From CAVTWS01 sp963738445 (GTDB lineage Bacteria; Actinomycetota; Acidimicrobiia; Acidimicrobiales; SHLQ01), in contig CAVTWS010000024.1 in assembly GCA_963738445.1 (NCBI GenBank), positions 445,849-509,848 on the forward strand: a DNA stretch of 64,000 nt, given 5' to 3'. The notes below the pieces were generated by a model. That model was not told where the DNA came from, made no database searches, and saw nothing but the letters and a program-made list of their open reading frames with translations. Position numbers and translations under genes: made by a program. Numbering within the stretch: position 1 is the stretch's first letter; each line of letters opens with the position of its first letter. Positions 55,302-63,176 of the stretch are shown here, piece by piece.

Positions 55302-57140
55302 TCACAAACGACCGGCGGCCACCGCGGCGTCCTCGGCCGCGTCGACCTGCGCCTCCACGAGGTCAAGCCCGGCATCCCAGAACGCCGGGTCCTCGAGGTC
55401 ACAGCCGACCATGCGGCCGAGGTCCTCGGGGGAGCGCGAGCCCCCAGCCGAGAGCATGTCGAGGTAGCGGGGGACGAAGCCGGCGCCTTCCTCCCGGTAC
55501 CGGGCGTAGACCGACAACGCCAGGAGTTGGCCGTACGCGTAGGCGTAGACGTATCCCGGCGTGTTCACGAAGTGCGGGATGTAGGACCACCAGTTGCGGT
55601 AGTCATCGGTGACCTCCATGGCGTCGCCGAACAGATCGCCCTGCGTGGCCGCCCAGGCGGCGCCGAGTTGAGCCTGCGAGAGCTCACCCGACCGGCGGCG
55701 CTCGGAGTGCACGGTGTCCTCGAACCGGTTCATGGCGATCTGCCGGAAGACCGTCGCAATCGAGCCTTCGACCGACTGGGCGAGCAGCGCCAGCCGATGC
55801 TCGGGAGCCGACGTGACCGAGAGCAGCCGATCGAAGGTGACCGTCTCGCCGAACACGGACGCCGTCTCGGCCAGCGTCAGCGGGGTGTGTTGATGGAACG
55901 CCCCCTGGGACGAGGCGAGGAGCGCGTGGAGACCGTGGCCCAGCTCGTGCGCCAGGGTGAGCACATCCCGAGGTTGGCTGGTCCAGTTGAGCAACAGGTA
56001 CGGATGGTGGGCCGGAACCGTGTAGGCGCAGAACGCGCCGAGCCGCTTGCCCGGGCGCACGGGGGCGTCGATCCACGGCTCGTCGAGGAACCGCCGGGCG
56101 CCCGTGGCCAGCCGATCGGAGAACGACGCGTAGGCGTCGACCACCAACTCGGTGGCCTCGGCCCACCCGATCGGGGGGAGGTCGGCGACCAACGAGGCGG
56201 CGCGGTCGTAGTCGGCCAGCCGCGGCAACCCCATCAGCTGCGCCTTCAGCCGGTACCACCGGCGGGCGATGTCGTACCGATCGCCCACGGCGTCGACCAG
56301 CGCCTGCACCGACGCGTCGCTGGCCTCGTTCGCCAGGTTGCGGGCCGAGAGCCAGGTGGGGTGACGGCGGAGCCGATCCTCGGTGGCCTTGTCGGCCAGC
56401 AGGGTGTTGAACACGTAGGTGCGCGTCCGGAGTCCGGTTTCCAGCCCGCGGGTGACCGCCGCCGCGGCCGCCTGACGGACCGACCGATCGGCATGTTCGA
56501 GCCGGGCGAGCCCCTCCTGGAGCGAGGCGGGTACGGGGTCGCCATCGGGACCCGGGAGCTCGATGGTGATGGCCGACACCAACTCGTTGAAGAGACGCTG
56601 CCAGGCGGAGGACCCGGAGACCTGGGTCTCGGCGAGGATCTTCTCCTCGGGTTCGGACAGGAGGTGGGGACGGTAACGGCGCGCCGACCGCAGGTGGTGC
56701 GCGCAGAACGCGAGCGCCGGATCGGCGATCAATTCTTCGACCCGCTCGTCGGCGAGCTCGGCCCACTCGAGCTCGAAGAAGACGAGACGGGTGGCGATGG
56801 CGGTCGAACGCTCCTGGACCCGCTGGACGAGGGCGCCACGAGCTTCGTCCGCCGTGTCGACCGCGAAGTGCAGCGATGCGTAGTTGCCCGCCCGCCCGAT
56901 CAACTCGGACACTGCGGCCTGCGCGTTCATCGCCTCGGCGAGCTCGGTCGAGTCGAGTTGGTCGAGCCGACCTCGGACCGTCTCGATGTCGGTGGCGCGC
57001 TCGCTGGCCGCATCGAGGAGCTCATCGATGGTGCGCCCGTCGAGCAGGGGTTCGATGTCCCAGGCCACGTCAGCCGCCGCCAGATCGGCGGCAAGTGGGT
57101 CCACGGTCGGCGGCTCGGCCGCCGAGTTGGTGATCGTCAC
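55302..57140 (-). CDS. pepF: Oligoendopeptidase F (M3 family)
   Basis: 612 residues. The M3 zinc site is LTLAHELGHGLHALLASSQG (H-E-x-x-H) with the downstream Glu in TLAETASVFGETV. The PepF N-terminal region DVAWDIEPLLDGRTIDELLD and the C-terminal WWSYIPHFVNTPGYVYAYAY, GRMVGCDLEDPAFWDAGL are also typical. It cleaves oligopeptides in the cytosol. GTG 57140 (VTITNSAAEP) has AGGAGG about 7 nt ahead; the open frame further upstream is not family-like. Confidence 0.9.
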   Translation of the reverse strand: MTITNSAAEPPTVDPLAADLAAADVAWDIEPLLDGRTIDELLDAASERATDIETVRGRLDQLDSTELAEAMNAQAAVSELIGRAGNYASLHFAVDTADEARGALVQRVQERSTAIATRLVFFELEWAELADERVEELIADPALAFCAHHLRSARRYRPHLLSEPEEKILAETQVSGSSAWQRLFNELVSAITIELPGPDGDPVPASLQEGLARLEHADRSVRQAAAAAVTRGLETGLRTRTYVFNTLLADKATEDRLRRHPTWLSARNLANEASDASVQALVDAVGDRYDIARRWYRLKAQLMGLPRLADYDRAASLVADLPPIGWAEATELVVDAYASFSDRLATGARRFLDEPWIDAPVRPGKRLGAFCAYTVPAHHPYLLLNWTSQPRDVLTLAHELGHGLHALLASSQGAFHQHTPLTLAETASVFGETVTFDRLLSVTSAPEHRLALLAQSVEGSIATVFRQIAMNRFEDTVHSERRRSGELSQAQLGAAWAATQGDLFGDAMEVTDDYRNWWSYIPHFVNTPGYVYAYAYGQLLALSVYARYREEGAGFVPRYLDMLSAGGSRSPEDLGRMVGCDLEDPAFWDAGLDLVEAQVDAAEDAAVAAGRL

Positions 57141-57199
57141 GGACTGTCCTCCTGGGGACGGGATGAGGGATCGACGAGAGGCATGGCGGGCAGGAGAGG

Positions 57200-57934
57200 T
57201 TACGGACGAGATGATGCGGCCAGGAAAGCTCCGACCGCGGCGACGACATACCCGGCGCTCCCGATCCAAGCACCCGGAAGCACGGTGAAGCCGTCGTCGC
57301 CCGGAAGGATCGTGCCGACGTTCGCGGCAGTCGCACCGTGGAGCAGCGCTCCGAACAGGCACAGTCCGGCGACCGGTCGGAGCAGGCCGACCCATCGAAC
57401 GGCGGCGGTGGCCACGGCGATACCGACCGCCGCCAGCCCGACGATCCACCCGAAGTCGGTGTAGCGCTCGGTCCACGACGATCCCCCGTCGCCGTCGGGC
57501 AGATCGAACAGCGCCTGCACCCCGGAGAACGGGCGTGGATGGTCCTGGATGTCCTCGTACCAGTCCAGCACGAAGAGGCTGAGCACCACGACGGCGGCCC
57601 CGGCGATCGCCAGCACGAGCCCGATGACCCAGCGCCCTCGACGATCGATCACCGCCGGAGCGCCGAAGACGGCCGGGCCCGGAACCGGGATGGCCGGAGT
57701 CGTGTACGACACCGGGGGTGGGGTGATCGGGCCGTCGTCGTGGATCACCTGGCCGGAGGCATCGACGACCGACGACGTCCACCGGGTGCCGTCGTACCAC
57801 CGTTGTGCGAACCGGCCCGCGGGATCGGGATGCCAGGCTCCACCCGCGGGCCCGGCGCTGTGCTGGCTGACGCCGGATGGCCCGGCGCTGTGCTCACTGA
57901 CGCCAGGTGGCCCGGCGCTGGGTTGATCGACCAT
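57200..57934 (-). CDS. DUF2510 membrane protein
   Basis: 244 residues. After an Ala/Gly/Ser/Pro repeat (HSAGPSGVSQHSAGPAGGA) comes the DUF2510 motif GAWHPDPAGRFAQRWYDGTR then WTSSV. Four transmembrane helices follow (for example WVIGLVLAIAGAAVVVLSLF, IVGLAAVGIAVATAAVRWVG, GLCLFGALLHGATAANVGT, SAGYVVAAVGAFLAASSRP). DUF2510 is a short beta-hairpin module common at N-termini of actinobacterial membrane proteins; its role is unknown. ATG 57934. It is in the same direction as, and 59 bp upstream of, pepF. Confidence 0.78.
   Translation of the reverse strand: MVDQPSAGPPGVSEHSAGPSGVSQHSAGPAGGAWHPDPAGRFAQRWYDGTRWTSSVVDASGQVIHDDGPITPPPVSYTTPAIPVPGPAVFGAPAVIDRRGRWVIGLVLAIAGAAVVVLSLFVLDWYEDIQDHPRPFSGVQALFDLPDGDGGSSWTERYTDFGWIVGLAAVGIAVATAAVRWVGLLRPVAGLCLFGALLHGATAANVGTILPGDDGFTVLPGAWIGSAGYVVAAVGAFLAASSRP
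57849..57920 (-). repeat. 30-bp tandem repeat, about 2.4 copies
   Basis: Units beginning GGCCCGGCGCTG start at 57849, 57879 and 57909. They encode the HSAGPxGVS repeat at the N-terminus of the DUF2510 protein. Copies differ at several bases. Confidence 0.75.
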
Positions 57935-57993
57935 GTTCCACCCTTCGGCCGCATCGGCTAGGAGTTCAGATCGGCGGGTTTCAGGGTACGCCG

Positions 57994-58911
57994 TCAGCGG
58001 GCGCCGGGACCCCGGTGGGGGGTCGAGGCGACGTTCGGGGAACCCAGGCGGGACACGATGGCCTGCGCCAGGCGGTCGGCGGCGCCGGGTTCGTGGGGAA
58101 GGAACAACGACGGCTCGCACAGTTCGAGTTCGAGCACCAGCGGGAACCCGCCCGGGCCGGGAACGAGATCGACGCGGGCATAGAGCAACGAGCCGAACTG
58201 AGCGCCGATCCAGGCCATCACCCGGTCGCCCAGGGCCCGCTCCGCCGGGCTGGCCGGGCGCGGGCGCATGTCCTCCTCGGCGAAGAGCCCTTCGATCGGG
58301 GCAATGCCTCGGGTCAGGAGCGGGCCCTTGCGCATGGCGTGGCTGAACGCACCGTCGACGTAGACCAGCGCCGTCTCCCCCATCTCGTCGACGGCCGCGA
58401 GGTACGGCTGGATCATCGCGGACGCACCGCGGCCGAGCAGGCCATCGAGGTGGCGACGGGCGACGTCGGTGTCATCAGGGTGATACCGGGCCGCGTCCTT
58501 CGATCCGGCGCCGACGGTCGGCTTGATCACGAACTCCGACAGAGGCAGATCGACATCGCTCCCCGCCGCCGGAGGGTCGACGAACTGAGTTGGCACGACG
58601 GCGAAACCCGCACCGGCCAGCTCACCCAGGTAGTGCTTGTCCGTGGTCCACCGCACCACAGCCGGACCGTTCCACAACGGGGTGGCTTCACCCACGGCGT
58701 CCGCCCAAGCGCAGAACTCCTCCCGGCGGGGCACATAGTCCCAGGGCGAGCGGATCACCGCGGCGTCGAACTCGGACCAGTCGGTCGACTCGTCGTCCCA
58801 GGTCACGATCGAGGAGGACACCCCGATGTCGCCCAACGAAGCAGCGAGGACGGGGAGGTCCTCATCGAGGGCGAGAGCTTCACGAGCGGTGACGAGGGCG
58901 ACGACGGACAC
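57994..58911 (-). CDS. ATP-grasp superfamily ligase-like protein
   Basis: 305 residues. The N-terminal domain VALVTAREALALDEDLPVLA has no motif but is typical of small ATP-grasp proteins. ATP-grasp core: WTTDKHYLGELAGAGFAVVP, EFVIKPTVGAGSKDAARYHP (ATP-binding Lys), MIQPYLAAVDEMGETALVYV, GDRVMAWIGAQFGSLLYARV and DLVPGPGGFPLVLELELCEP with the metal-binding acidic residues. It resembles the small RimK/DcsG-like ligases that make amide or ester bonds, perhaps on small metabolites or peptides. The start GTG 58911 is chosen because the upstream frame (to 59112) has non-family, basic residues. Substrate unknown. Confidence 0.75.
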   Translation of the reverse strand: MSVVALVTAREALALDEDLPVLAASLGDIGVSSSIVTWDDESTDWSEFDAAVIRSPWDYVPRREEFCAWADAVGEATPLWNGPAVVRWTTDKHYLGELAGAGFAVVPTQFVDPPAAGSDVDLPLSEFVIKPTVGAGSKDAARYHPDDTDVARRHLDGLLGRGASAMIQPYLAAVDEMGETALVYVDGAFSHAMRKGPLLTRGIAPIEGLFAEEDMRPRPASPAERALGDRVMAWIGAQFGSLLYARVDLVPGPGGFPLVLELELCEPSLFLPHEPGAADRLAQAIVSRLGSPNVASTPHRGPGAR

Positions 58912-59105
58912 AGAGACTCCGAGACGTGGGATCGGGGTGACCCGGCCGCTCAGACTACGGAGTTCGAGCCGGCTCCACTCGGTTGCCGTCGTACGCCCAC
59001 GATCGCGTCTCCAGCAAAACACAAGGATCGCCTTGAGAACGCGCTCGGCGCGGATACAGTGACCGGCGGCTCGGGACGACAAGCGGGTTGTTCGCGGAGG
59101 AGCAC

Positions 59106-59738
59106 ATGCCAAGCTGTGTAGTGAGCGGGGCCCTGGACGGGCACGACCCGCTCGTCGAAGAACTGTGGCGGTTGTACGCGCGGTCGTCGGAGGATCGGCG
59201 CGCCACTCGCCTCCTGCGCGACATCCTGACGCGGGAGGAGTTCCGATCCTTCCTCACCACGGCGCCGGCCCTGATCGTGGTGATGCGAGATGGCGACGAG
59301 ATCATCGGCCTCTGCACCGGCACCATGGCCATCGATCAGCAGTCCTGGCTCGAGCCGGCGGCGCTGGCCGTCCGCTGGCCCGAGGCGTACGCCTGTGGCC
59401 AGCTCATCTATCTCCCGATCATCGTGATCGATCCCGAGCGGCGAAGTGTCGGCGCTTACGCCCACCTCGGCAAGGCGATCATCGCCGCCGTCCAGGACCG
59501 CCAACTCGTGGCCTGCTTCGATGTCAACGTCAGCGACGAGGACGGATCGACCAGCGTCTTCGACGGTCTCCATCGATGGAGCCGGCGGGTCGGTGCCGAG
59601 GTGTTCCCGGTCGAGACCGTGCGCCTCTTCGCCGCCGACTTCCGTCTTGAACCGGCGGAGATCGACCTCACCGAGACGCGCCCGGTCCCCGCCGCGATCG
59701 ACCTGACGACCGCCGACACCGCCGTACCTGTCATTTGA
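59106..59738 (+). CDS. GNAT-like hypothetical protein
   Basis: 210 residues, not a certain family. The middle APALIVVMRDGDEIIGLCTG then ACGQLIYLPIIVIDPERRSV, GAYAHLGKAIIAAVQDRQLV reads like the acetyl-CoA-binding beta4-beta5 region of a GNAT fold. The final stretch is Asp/Pro/Thr-rich and may be disordered. GGAGGAG is about 6 nt before ATG 59106. It is divergent from the ATP-grasp gene and convergent with the class-III aminotransferase gene. If GNAT, it would acylate an amine; no substrate is evident. Confidence 0.6.
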   Translation: MPSCVVSGALDGHDPLVEELWRLYARSSEDRRATRLLRDILTREEFRSFLTTAPALIVVMRDGDEIIGLCTGTMAIDQQSWLEPAALAVRWPEAYACGQLIYLPIIVIDPERRSVGAYAHLGKAIIAAVQDRQLVACFDVNVSDEDGSTSVFDGLHRWSRRVGAEVFPVETVRLFAADFRLEPAEIDLTETRPVPAAIDLTTADTAVPVI

Positions 59739-59751
59739 ACGGGGGTGGAGG

Positions 59752-61113
59752 TCACGATGTGACGGCGCGGGCGAATCCCTCGAACACCTCGAGGTGACGG
59801 CCACAATCGGCCTCGGTGTGCTGGACCGACACGAGCCACTGTTCGTCGAGTCCGGGCGGCAGCAGGATGCCCCGGTTGATGCCGTGGATCCAGTGGGCGT
59901 AGGCGAGCCGGAAGTCCGTCGCCTTGTAGTCGCGGTAGTTGCGGACCGGCGTGGTGCTGTACGTGACACAGCCCTTGGCTCCGAGCTGCACCGTGTGGGC
60001 CGGCAACGAGTAGCGCTCGATGATGGTGTCCATCTCGGCCATCATCCGCGAGTTGCGGGCCACGGCGGAGTCGATGGCCTCCCGCGTGCAGATCTCGGCC
60101 AGCACCGCCTGGGCGCCAGCCATGACCAACGGATTGCCATTGTAGGTACCGAGATGGAGCACGGTGCCATCGCCGATCGGGTTCATCGCCTCGTGGGTGC
60201 CGCCGAAGGCGCCGACGGGTAGTCCGCCGCCGATCGACTTGGCCAGGCACACGAGGTCGGGCTGGACGCCGAAGTACCCCGTGGCTCCTCCCCACCCGGC
60301 GGTGATGCCCGTCTTGACCTCGTCGAAGATGAGCAGGGTGCCGTACCGGCGGGTGATCTCGCGAACGGCGGCCAGGTACCCAGGGTCGGGCAGGCAGATG
60401 CCGATGTTCTCCAACGCCGGCTCGACGATGAACGCGGCGACCTGCTCGGTGCGCAGCGCCTGCTCGAGCGCCTCGGGATCGTTGTACGGGATCACGATGG
60501 TGTCGGCCATGACGCCCGCGGTCAGACCGGCGGTGGCCGGCACGGGGGTCGGGTGATCGGCCGGCCCGGCGTCAGCCAGATCGGGCTTCATGGAGATCAT
60601 GACCTCGTCATGATGTCCGTGGTACCCGCCTTCGACCTTGACGATCTTGGCGCGCCCGGTCACGCCCCGGGCGAGCCGGAGGGCGTCCATGGTGGCCTCG
60701 GTGCCGGAGTTGGTGAAGCGCCACAGCGGGAGCCCGAACCGCTCCACGAGCAGGTCGGCGACGTCGGCGTTGGCCTCGCACGGCGTGACGAACAGCGTGC
60801 CCCGGCGCAGCTGGGCCTCGACCGCCGCCACGAGCAGGGGATGGGCGTGGCCGGCCAGAAGCGCGCCGTACCCCATGTTGAAGTCGACGTAGTGGTTGCC
60901 GTCGACATCCTCGAGCCAGCTGCCCTGAGCCTGCGCGGCCACGACCGGGTGTGGGTCGTAGAACTGGAACGACGACGGCACACCCATCGGCAGCACCTTT
61001 CGTGCACGGGCCGTCGCGGCCTGGGACTTCTGCGTACGCCGGGTGTACTCGACCATGCCGGTCGCCGTGATCTCTTCGGCGCGTCGGGCGAGGGTGGTGG
61101 TGAGGGTGGGCAT
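59752..61113 (-). CDS. Class-III PLP aminotransferase, GSA-aminomutase-like
   Basis: 453 residues of fold-type-I PLP enzyme. YDPHPVVAAQAQGSWLEDVD, GNHYVDFNMGYGALLAGHAH, FTNSGTEATMDALRLARGVT, VEGGYHGHHDEVMISMKPDL, LIFDEVKTGITAGWGGATGY and the PLP lysine in VCLAKSIGGGLPVGAFGG match glutamate-1-semialdehyde aminomutase and its paralogues. True HemL is usually near other haem genes, which are absent, and the sequence has an N-terminal extension, so a different amine donor is likely. ATG 61113. It is divergent from amtB over 310 bp. Confidence 0.85.
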   Translation of the reverse strand: MPTLTTTLARRAEEITATGMVEYTRRTQKSQAATARARKVLPMGVPSSFQFYDPHPVVAAQAQGSWLEDVDGNHYVDFNMGYGALLAGHAHPLLVAAVEAQLRRGTLFVTPCEANADVADLLVERFGLPLWRFTNSGTEATMDALRLARGVTGRAKIVKVEGGYHGHHDEVMISMKPDLADAGPADHPTPVPATAGLTAGVMADTIVIPYNDPEALEQALRTEQVAAFIVEPALENIGICLPDPGYLAAVREITRRYGTLLIFDEVKTGITAGWGGATGYFGVQPDLVCLAKSIGGGLPVGAFGGTHEAMNPIGDGTVLHLGTYNGNPLVMAGAQAVLAEICTREAIDSAVARNSRMMAEMDTIIERYSLPAHTVQLGAKGCVTYSTTPVRNYRDYKATDFRLAYAHWIHGINRGILLPPGLDEQWLVSVQHTEADCGRHLEVFEGFARAVTS

Positions 61114-61423
61114 GGGAGAACCTTCCGGTGGCTTCGATCCCAGTCTCGCACGTGGTTCTACGGGTTGCTACCCCTCGATTCGAGCGAAACAATCGTAGGA
61201 GGGACCTAATACACGTGATTCGATTGCGGAATGGAGGGTCCGCCGGGACGGGGGCGGTCGGTCAGGGGTGGCCGGAAACGCCTCGGGCACCACCCGTTCA
61301 CACGGGCGAAACGTCGCTTCACACCGCCGAAACGAAGTGGACCCGGCTCAGAAATCGCCTCCCACCAGAGTGACCGCCACCCCCGACACACCGGGGGTCC
61401 TGCGGCACAACAGGAGACAAGCG
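61114..61423. promoter_or_regulatory. Divergent intergenic region, aminotransferase and amtB
   Basis: This is the only gap over 300 bp without a gene. It holds the start region of both flanking genes, an AT-rich block around 61191-61227, a ribosome site (CAGGAGAC) for amtB, and a GlnR-like repeat at 61297-61333. No tRNA, riboswitch or small gene was recognised. Confidence 0.6.
61297..61333 (+). promoter_or_regulatory. GlnR-box-like double repeat upstream of amtB
   Basis: Two copies of TTCAC-N6-GAAAC, at 61297-61312 and 61318-61333, repeat with a 21-bp period, about 90-125 bp before the amtB ATG. The actinobacterial GlnR consensus is gTnAC-N6-GaAAC repeated with about 22-bp period; each copy here differs only at its first base. 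A third GAAAC lies at 61275-61279. GlnR activates amtB under nitrogen limitation, so this fits the downstream gene. No GlnR gene is in this window. Confidence 0.55.
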
Positions 61424-62902
61424 ATGAAACGAACAAAGAGATTGTTGATGGCTACGGCCGTGCTGGTACCTGCGGTACTCAGCGTCGGGACCGGGATGGC
61501 TGGAGCTCAGGAGCCGACCGACCCGGCGACCGTCGAGAGCGTGACGGTGCTCGGCACACAGGTGAACCTCCTGTGGATCGTGATCGGCGCCGCCATGGTG
61601 GTCTTCATGCAAGCCGGGTTCGCCCTGGTCGAGACCGGCTTCTGTCGAGCCAAACATGCGGCCCATGTGGTGAGCACCAACTTCGCCATCTTCGGCCTCG
61701 GCATGGTGGGCTTCTTCTTCATCGGCTTCCCGTTGGCCTTCGGCGGCTTCTCCTACTCCGCCTTCGGCCTCGACGCTCCCGTCGGCGATGCGCTCCTCGG
61801 CAGCGACAACTGGGTCTTCCTCTGGAAGGGCGGGTGGGCACTCTCGGGCGATGGCATCACGCCGGCCCTGCTGGGCTTCTTCCTCTACATGGTGGCCTTC
61901 ATGGACACCACGGCCACGATCCCGACCGGATCCATGGCCGAACGTTGGAAGTGGGGCAGCTTCGCCATCTGGGGCGTGTTCTGTGGTGCCATCTACTACC
62001 CGCTCTTCGCCGCGTGGACCTGGGGTGGCGGCTGGCTGGCCAAGACCTGGGACTCCATGTCGCTCGGCGCCGGCTACGTCGACTTCGCCGGTTCCGGCGT
62101 GGTGCACTCCGTGGGTGGCGCGGCCGCCCTGGCCGGAGCGATGGTGCTCGGTCCCCGCATCGGGAAGTTCTCGGCTGACGGAACTCCCCGGGCGCTGCTC
62201 GGTCACAACATCCCGATGGCGATGCTCGGCACGTTCATCCTCCTGTTCGGCTGGTTCGGGTTCAACGCGGCGTCGACCTTCGCCGCTACCGACGTCCAGT
62301 TCGCCGTCGTCGCCGCCAACACGGCGATCGCCGGGGGCTTCGGCGCCGTCGCGGCCATGCTGTGGATCACGAAGCGCACCGGCAAGCCGGACCCCGGCAT
62401 GATGGCCAACGGCATGCTGGCCGGCCTCGTGGCGATCACGGCGCCGTGCGCCTTCGTCGCCCCGTGGGCCGCCGCGGTCATCGGTGGCATCGCTGGCGTG
62501 CTCGTCATCGAGGCGGTGTTCTTCGTGGAGCGCACGCTCAAGATCGACGACCCGGTGGGTGCCATCGCCGTCCACGGCGTCAACGGCATCTTCGGTGTGC
62601 TCGCCGTCGGCATCTTCGCCAACGGCAGCTACGGCGCCGCCTGGAACGGCTCCGACGTCGAAGGCGTGGAGGGCATCATCAAGGGCAACTGGGGCCAGCT
62701 CGGAGCGCAGGCCCTGGGCGCACTCGTGCTCTGCACGGTGATCTTCGGGATGGCCTACGGCTTCTTCGCCGTCCAGGACAAGATCTCGAAGTCGATGGGC
62801 AAGGGTGGTATCCGCTCCTCCGAAGAGGCTGAGTTGATCGGCCTCGATGTTCCGGAGATGGGCGTCCCCGCGTACCACGGAGGTGAGCTCGAACGAGCCT
62901 GA
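61424..62902 (+). CDS. amt: Ammonium transporter
   Basis: 492 residues, Amt/Rh family channel with a signal-peptide-like N-terminus (MKRTKRLLMATAVLVPAVLS) and eleven transmembrane helices. Conserved features: WIVIGAAMVVFMQAGFALVE then TGFCRAKHA, YMVAFMDTTATIPTGSMAER, FAGSGVVHSVGGAAALAGAM with the first pore His, GWFGFNAAS, and DPVGAIAVHGVNGIFGVLAV with the second pore His. It imports ammonium from the medium. ATG 61424 has GGAGA about 9 nt upstream. No PII (GlnK) gene follows, although it is often the next gene in actinobacteria. It is probably under GlnR control (see upstream repeat). Confidence 0.95.
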   Translation: MKRTKRLLMATAVLVPAVLSVGTGMAGAQEPTDPATVESVTVLGTQVNLLWIVIGAAMVVFMQAGFALVETGFCRAKHAAHVVSTNFAIFGLGMVGFFFIGFPLAFGGFSYSAFGLDAPVGDALLGSDNWVFLWKGGWALSGDGITPALLGFFLYMVAFMDTTATIPTGSMAERWKWGSFAIWGVFCGAIYYPLFAAWTWGGGWLAKTWDSMSLGAGYVDFAGSGVVHSVGGAAALAGAMVLGPRIGKFSADGTPRALLGHNIPMAMLGTFILLFGWFGFNAASTFAATDVQFAVVAANTAIAGGFGAVAAMLWITKRTGKPDPGMMANGMLAGLVAITAPCAFVAPWAAAVIGGIAGVLVIEAVFFVERTLKIDDPVGAIAVHGVNGIFGVLAVGIFANGSYGAAWNGSDVEGVEGIIKGNWGQLGAQALGALVLCTVIFGMAYGFFAVQDKISKSMGKGGIRSSEEAELIGLDVPEMGVPAYHGGELERA

Positions 62903-63035
62903 TCCATCGACCGAGGTGACACCCGGGGGCGGGCCGATGCGCCTCGCCCACCGGAAACGTCGCTCGTTCGATCGCCGCAAGGAGCCGAGGTCAGCCCGAA
63001 GCTCGTTGTGCCGCACGACGGTCGAGCGACGAGCA

Positions 63036-63071
63036 GGGCGGGTCCCCTGATGGGAGTCAGGGGACCCGCCC
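63036..63071 (+). terminator. Strong hairpin downstream of amt
   Basis: GGGCGGGTCCCCTGA (63036-63050) and TCAGGGGACCCGCCC (63057-63071) pair perfectly over 15 bp around a six-base loop, about 135 bp after the amt stop. It probably ends the amt transcript or, read the other way, the histidine-kinase transcript. Confidence 0.65.
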
Positions 63072-63105
63072 GCGAGCCGGGTCCCGGTGGGCCGGGCGGG
63101 GAATC

Positions 63106-63123
63106 CTGATGGACACCCATCAG
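63106..63123 (-). terminator. Second hairpin before the histidine-kinase stop
   Basis: CTGATGG (63106-63112) and CCATCAG (63117-63123) pair over 7 bp around ACAC, about 55 bp beyond the kinase stop at 63177. A third, weaker CTGGTGG/CCGCCAG pair follows to the right. The 62903-63176 gap holds no gene, only these hairpins and GC-rich DNA. Confidence 0.4.
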
Positions 63124-63176
63124 CGGAGCGGCTCCCTGGTGGCCGCCCGCCAGCGAGCCGCGCCGTGGTGATCCCG

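Noticed and set aside
59752..61113. Calling the class-III enzyme hemL
   Set aside because: The HemL motifs are shared by paralogues; no haem-biosynthesis neighbours are present, so a gene symbol is not justified.
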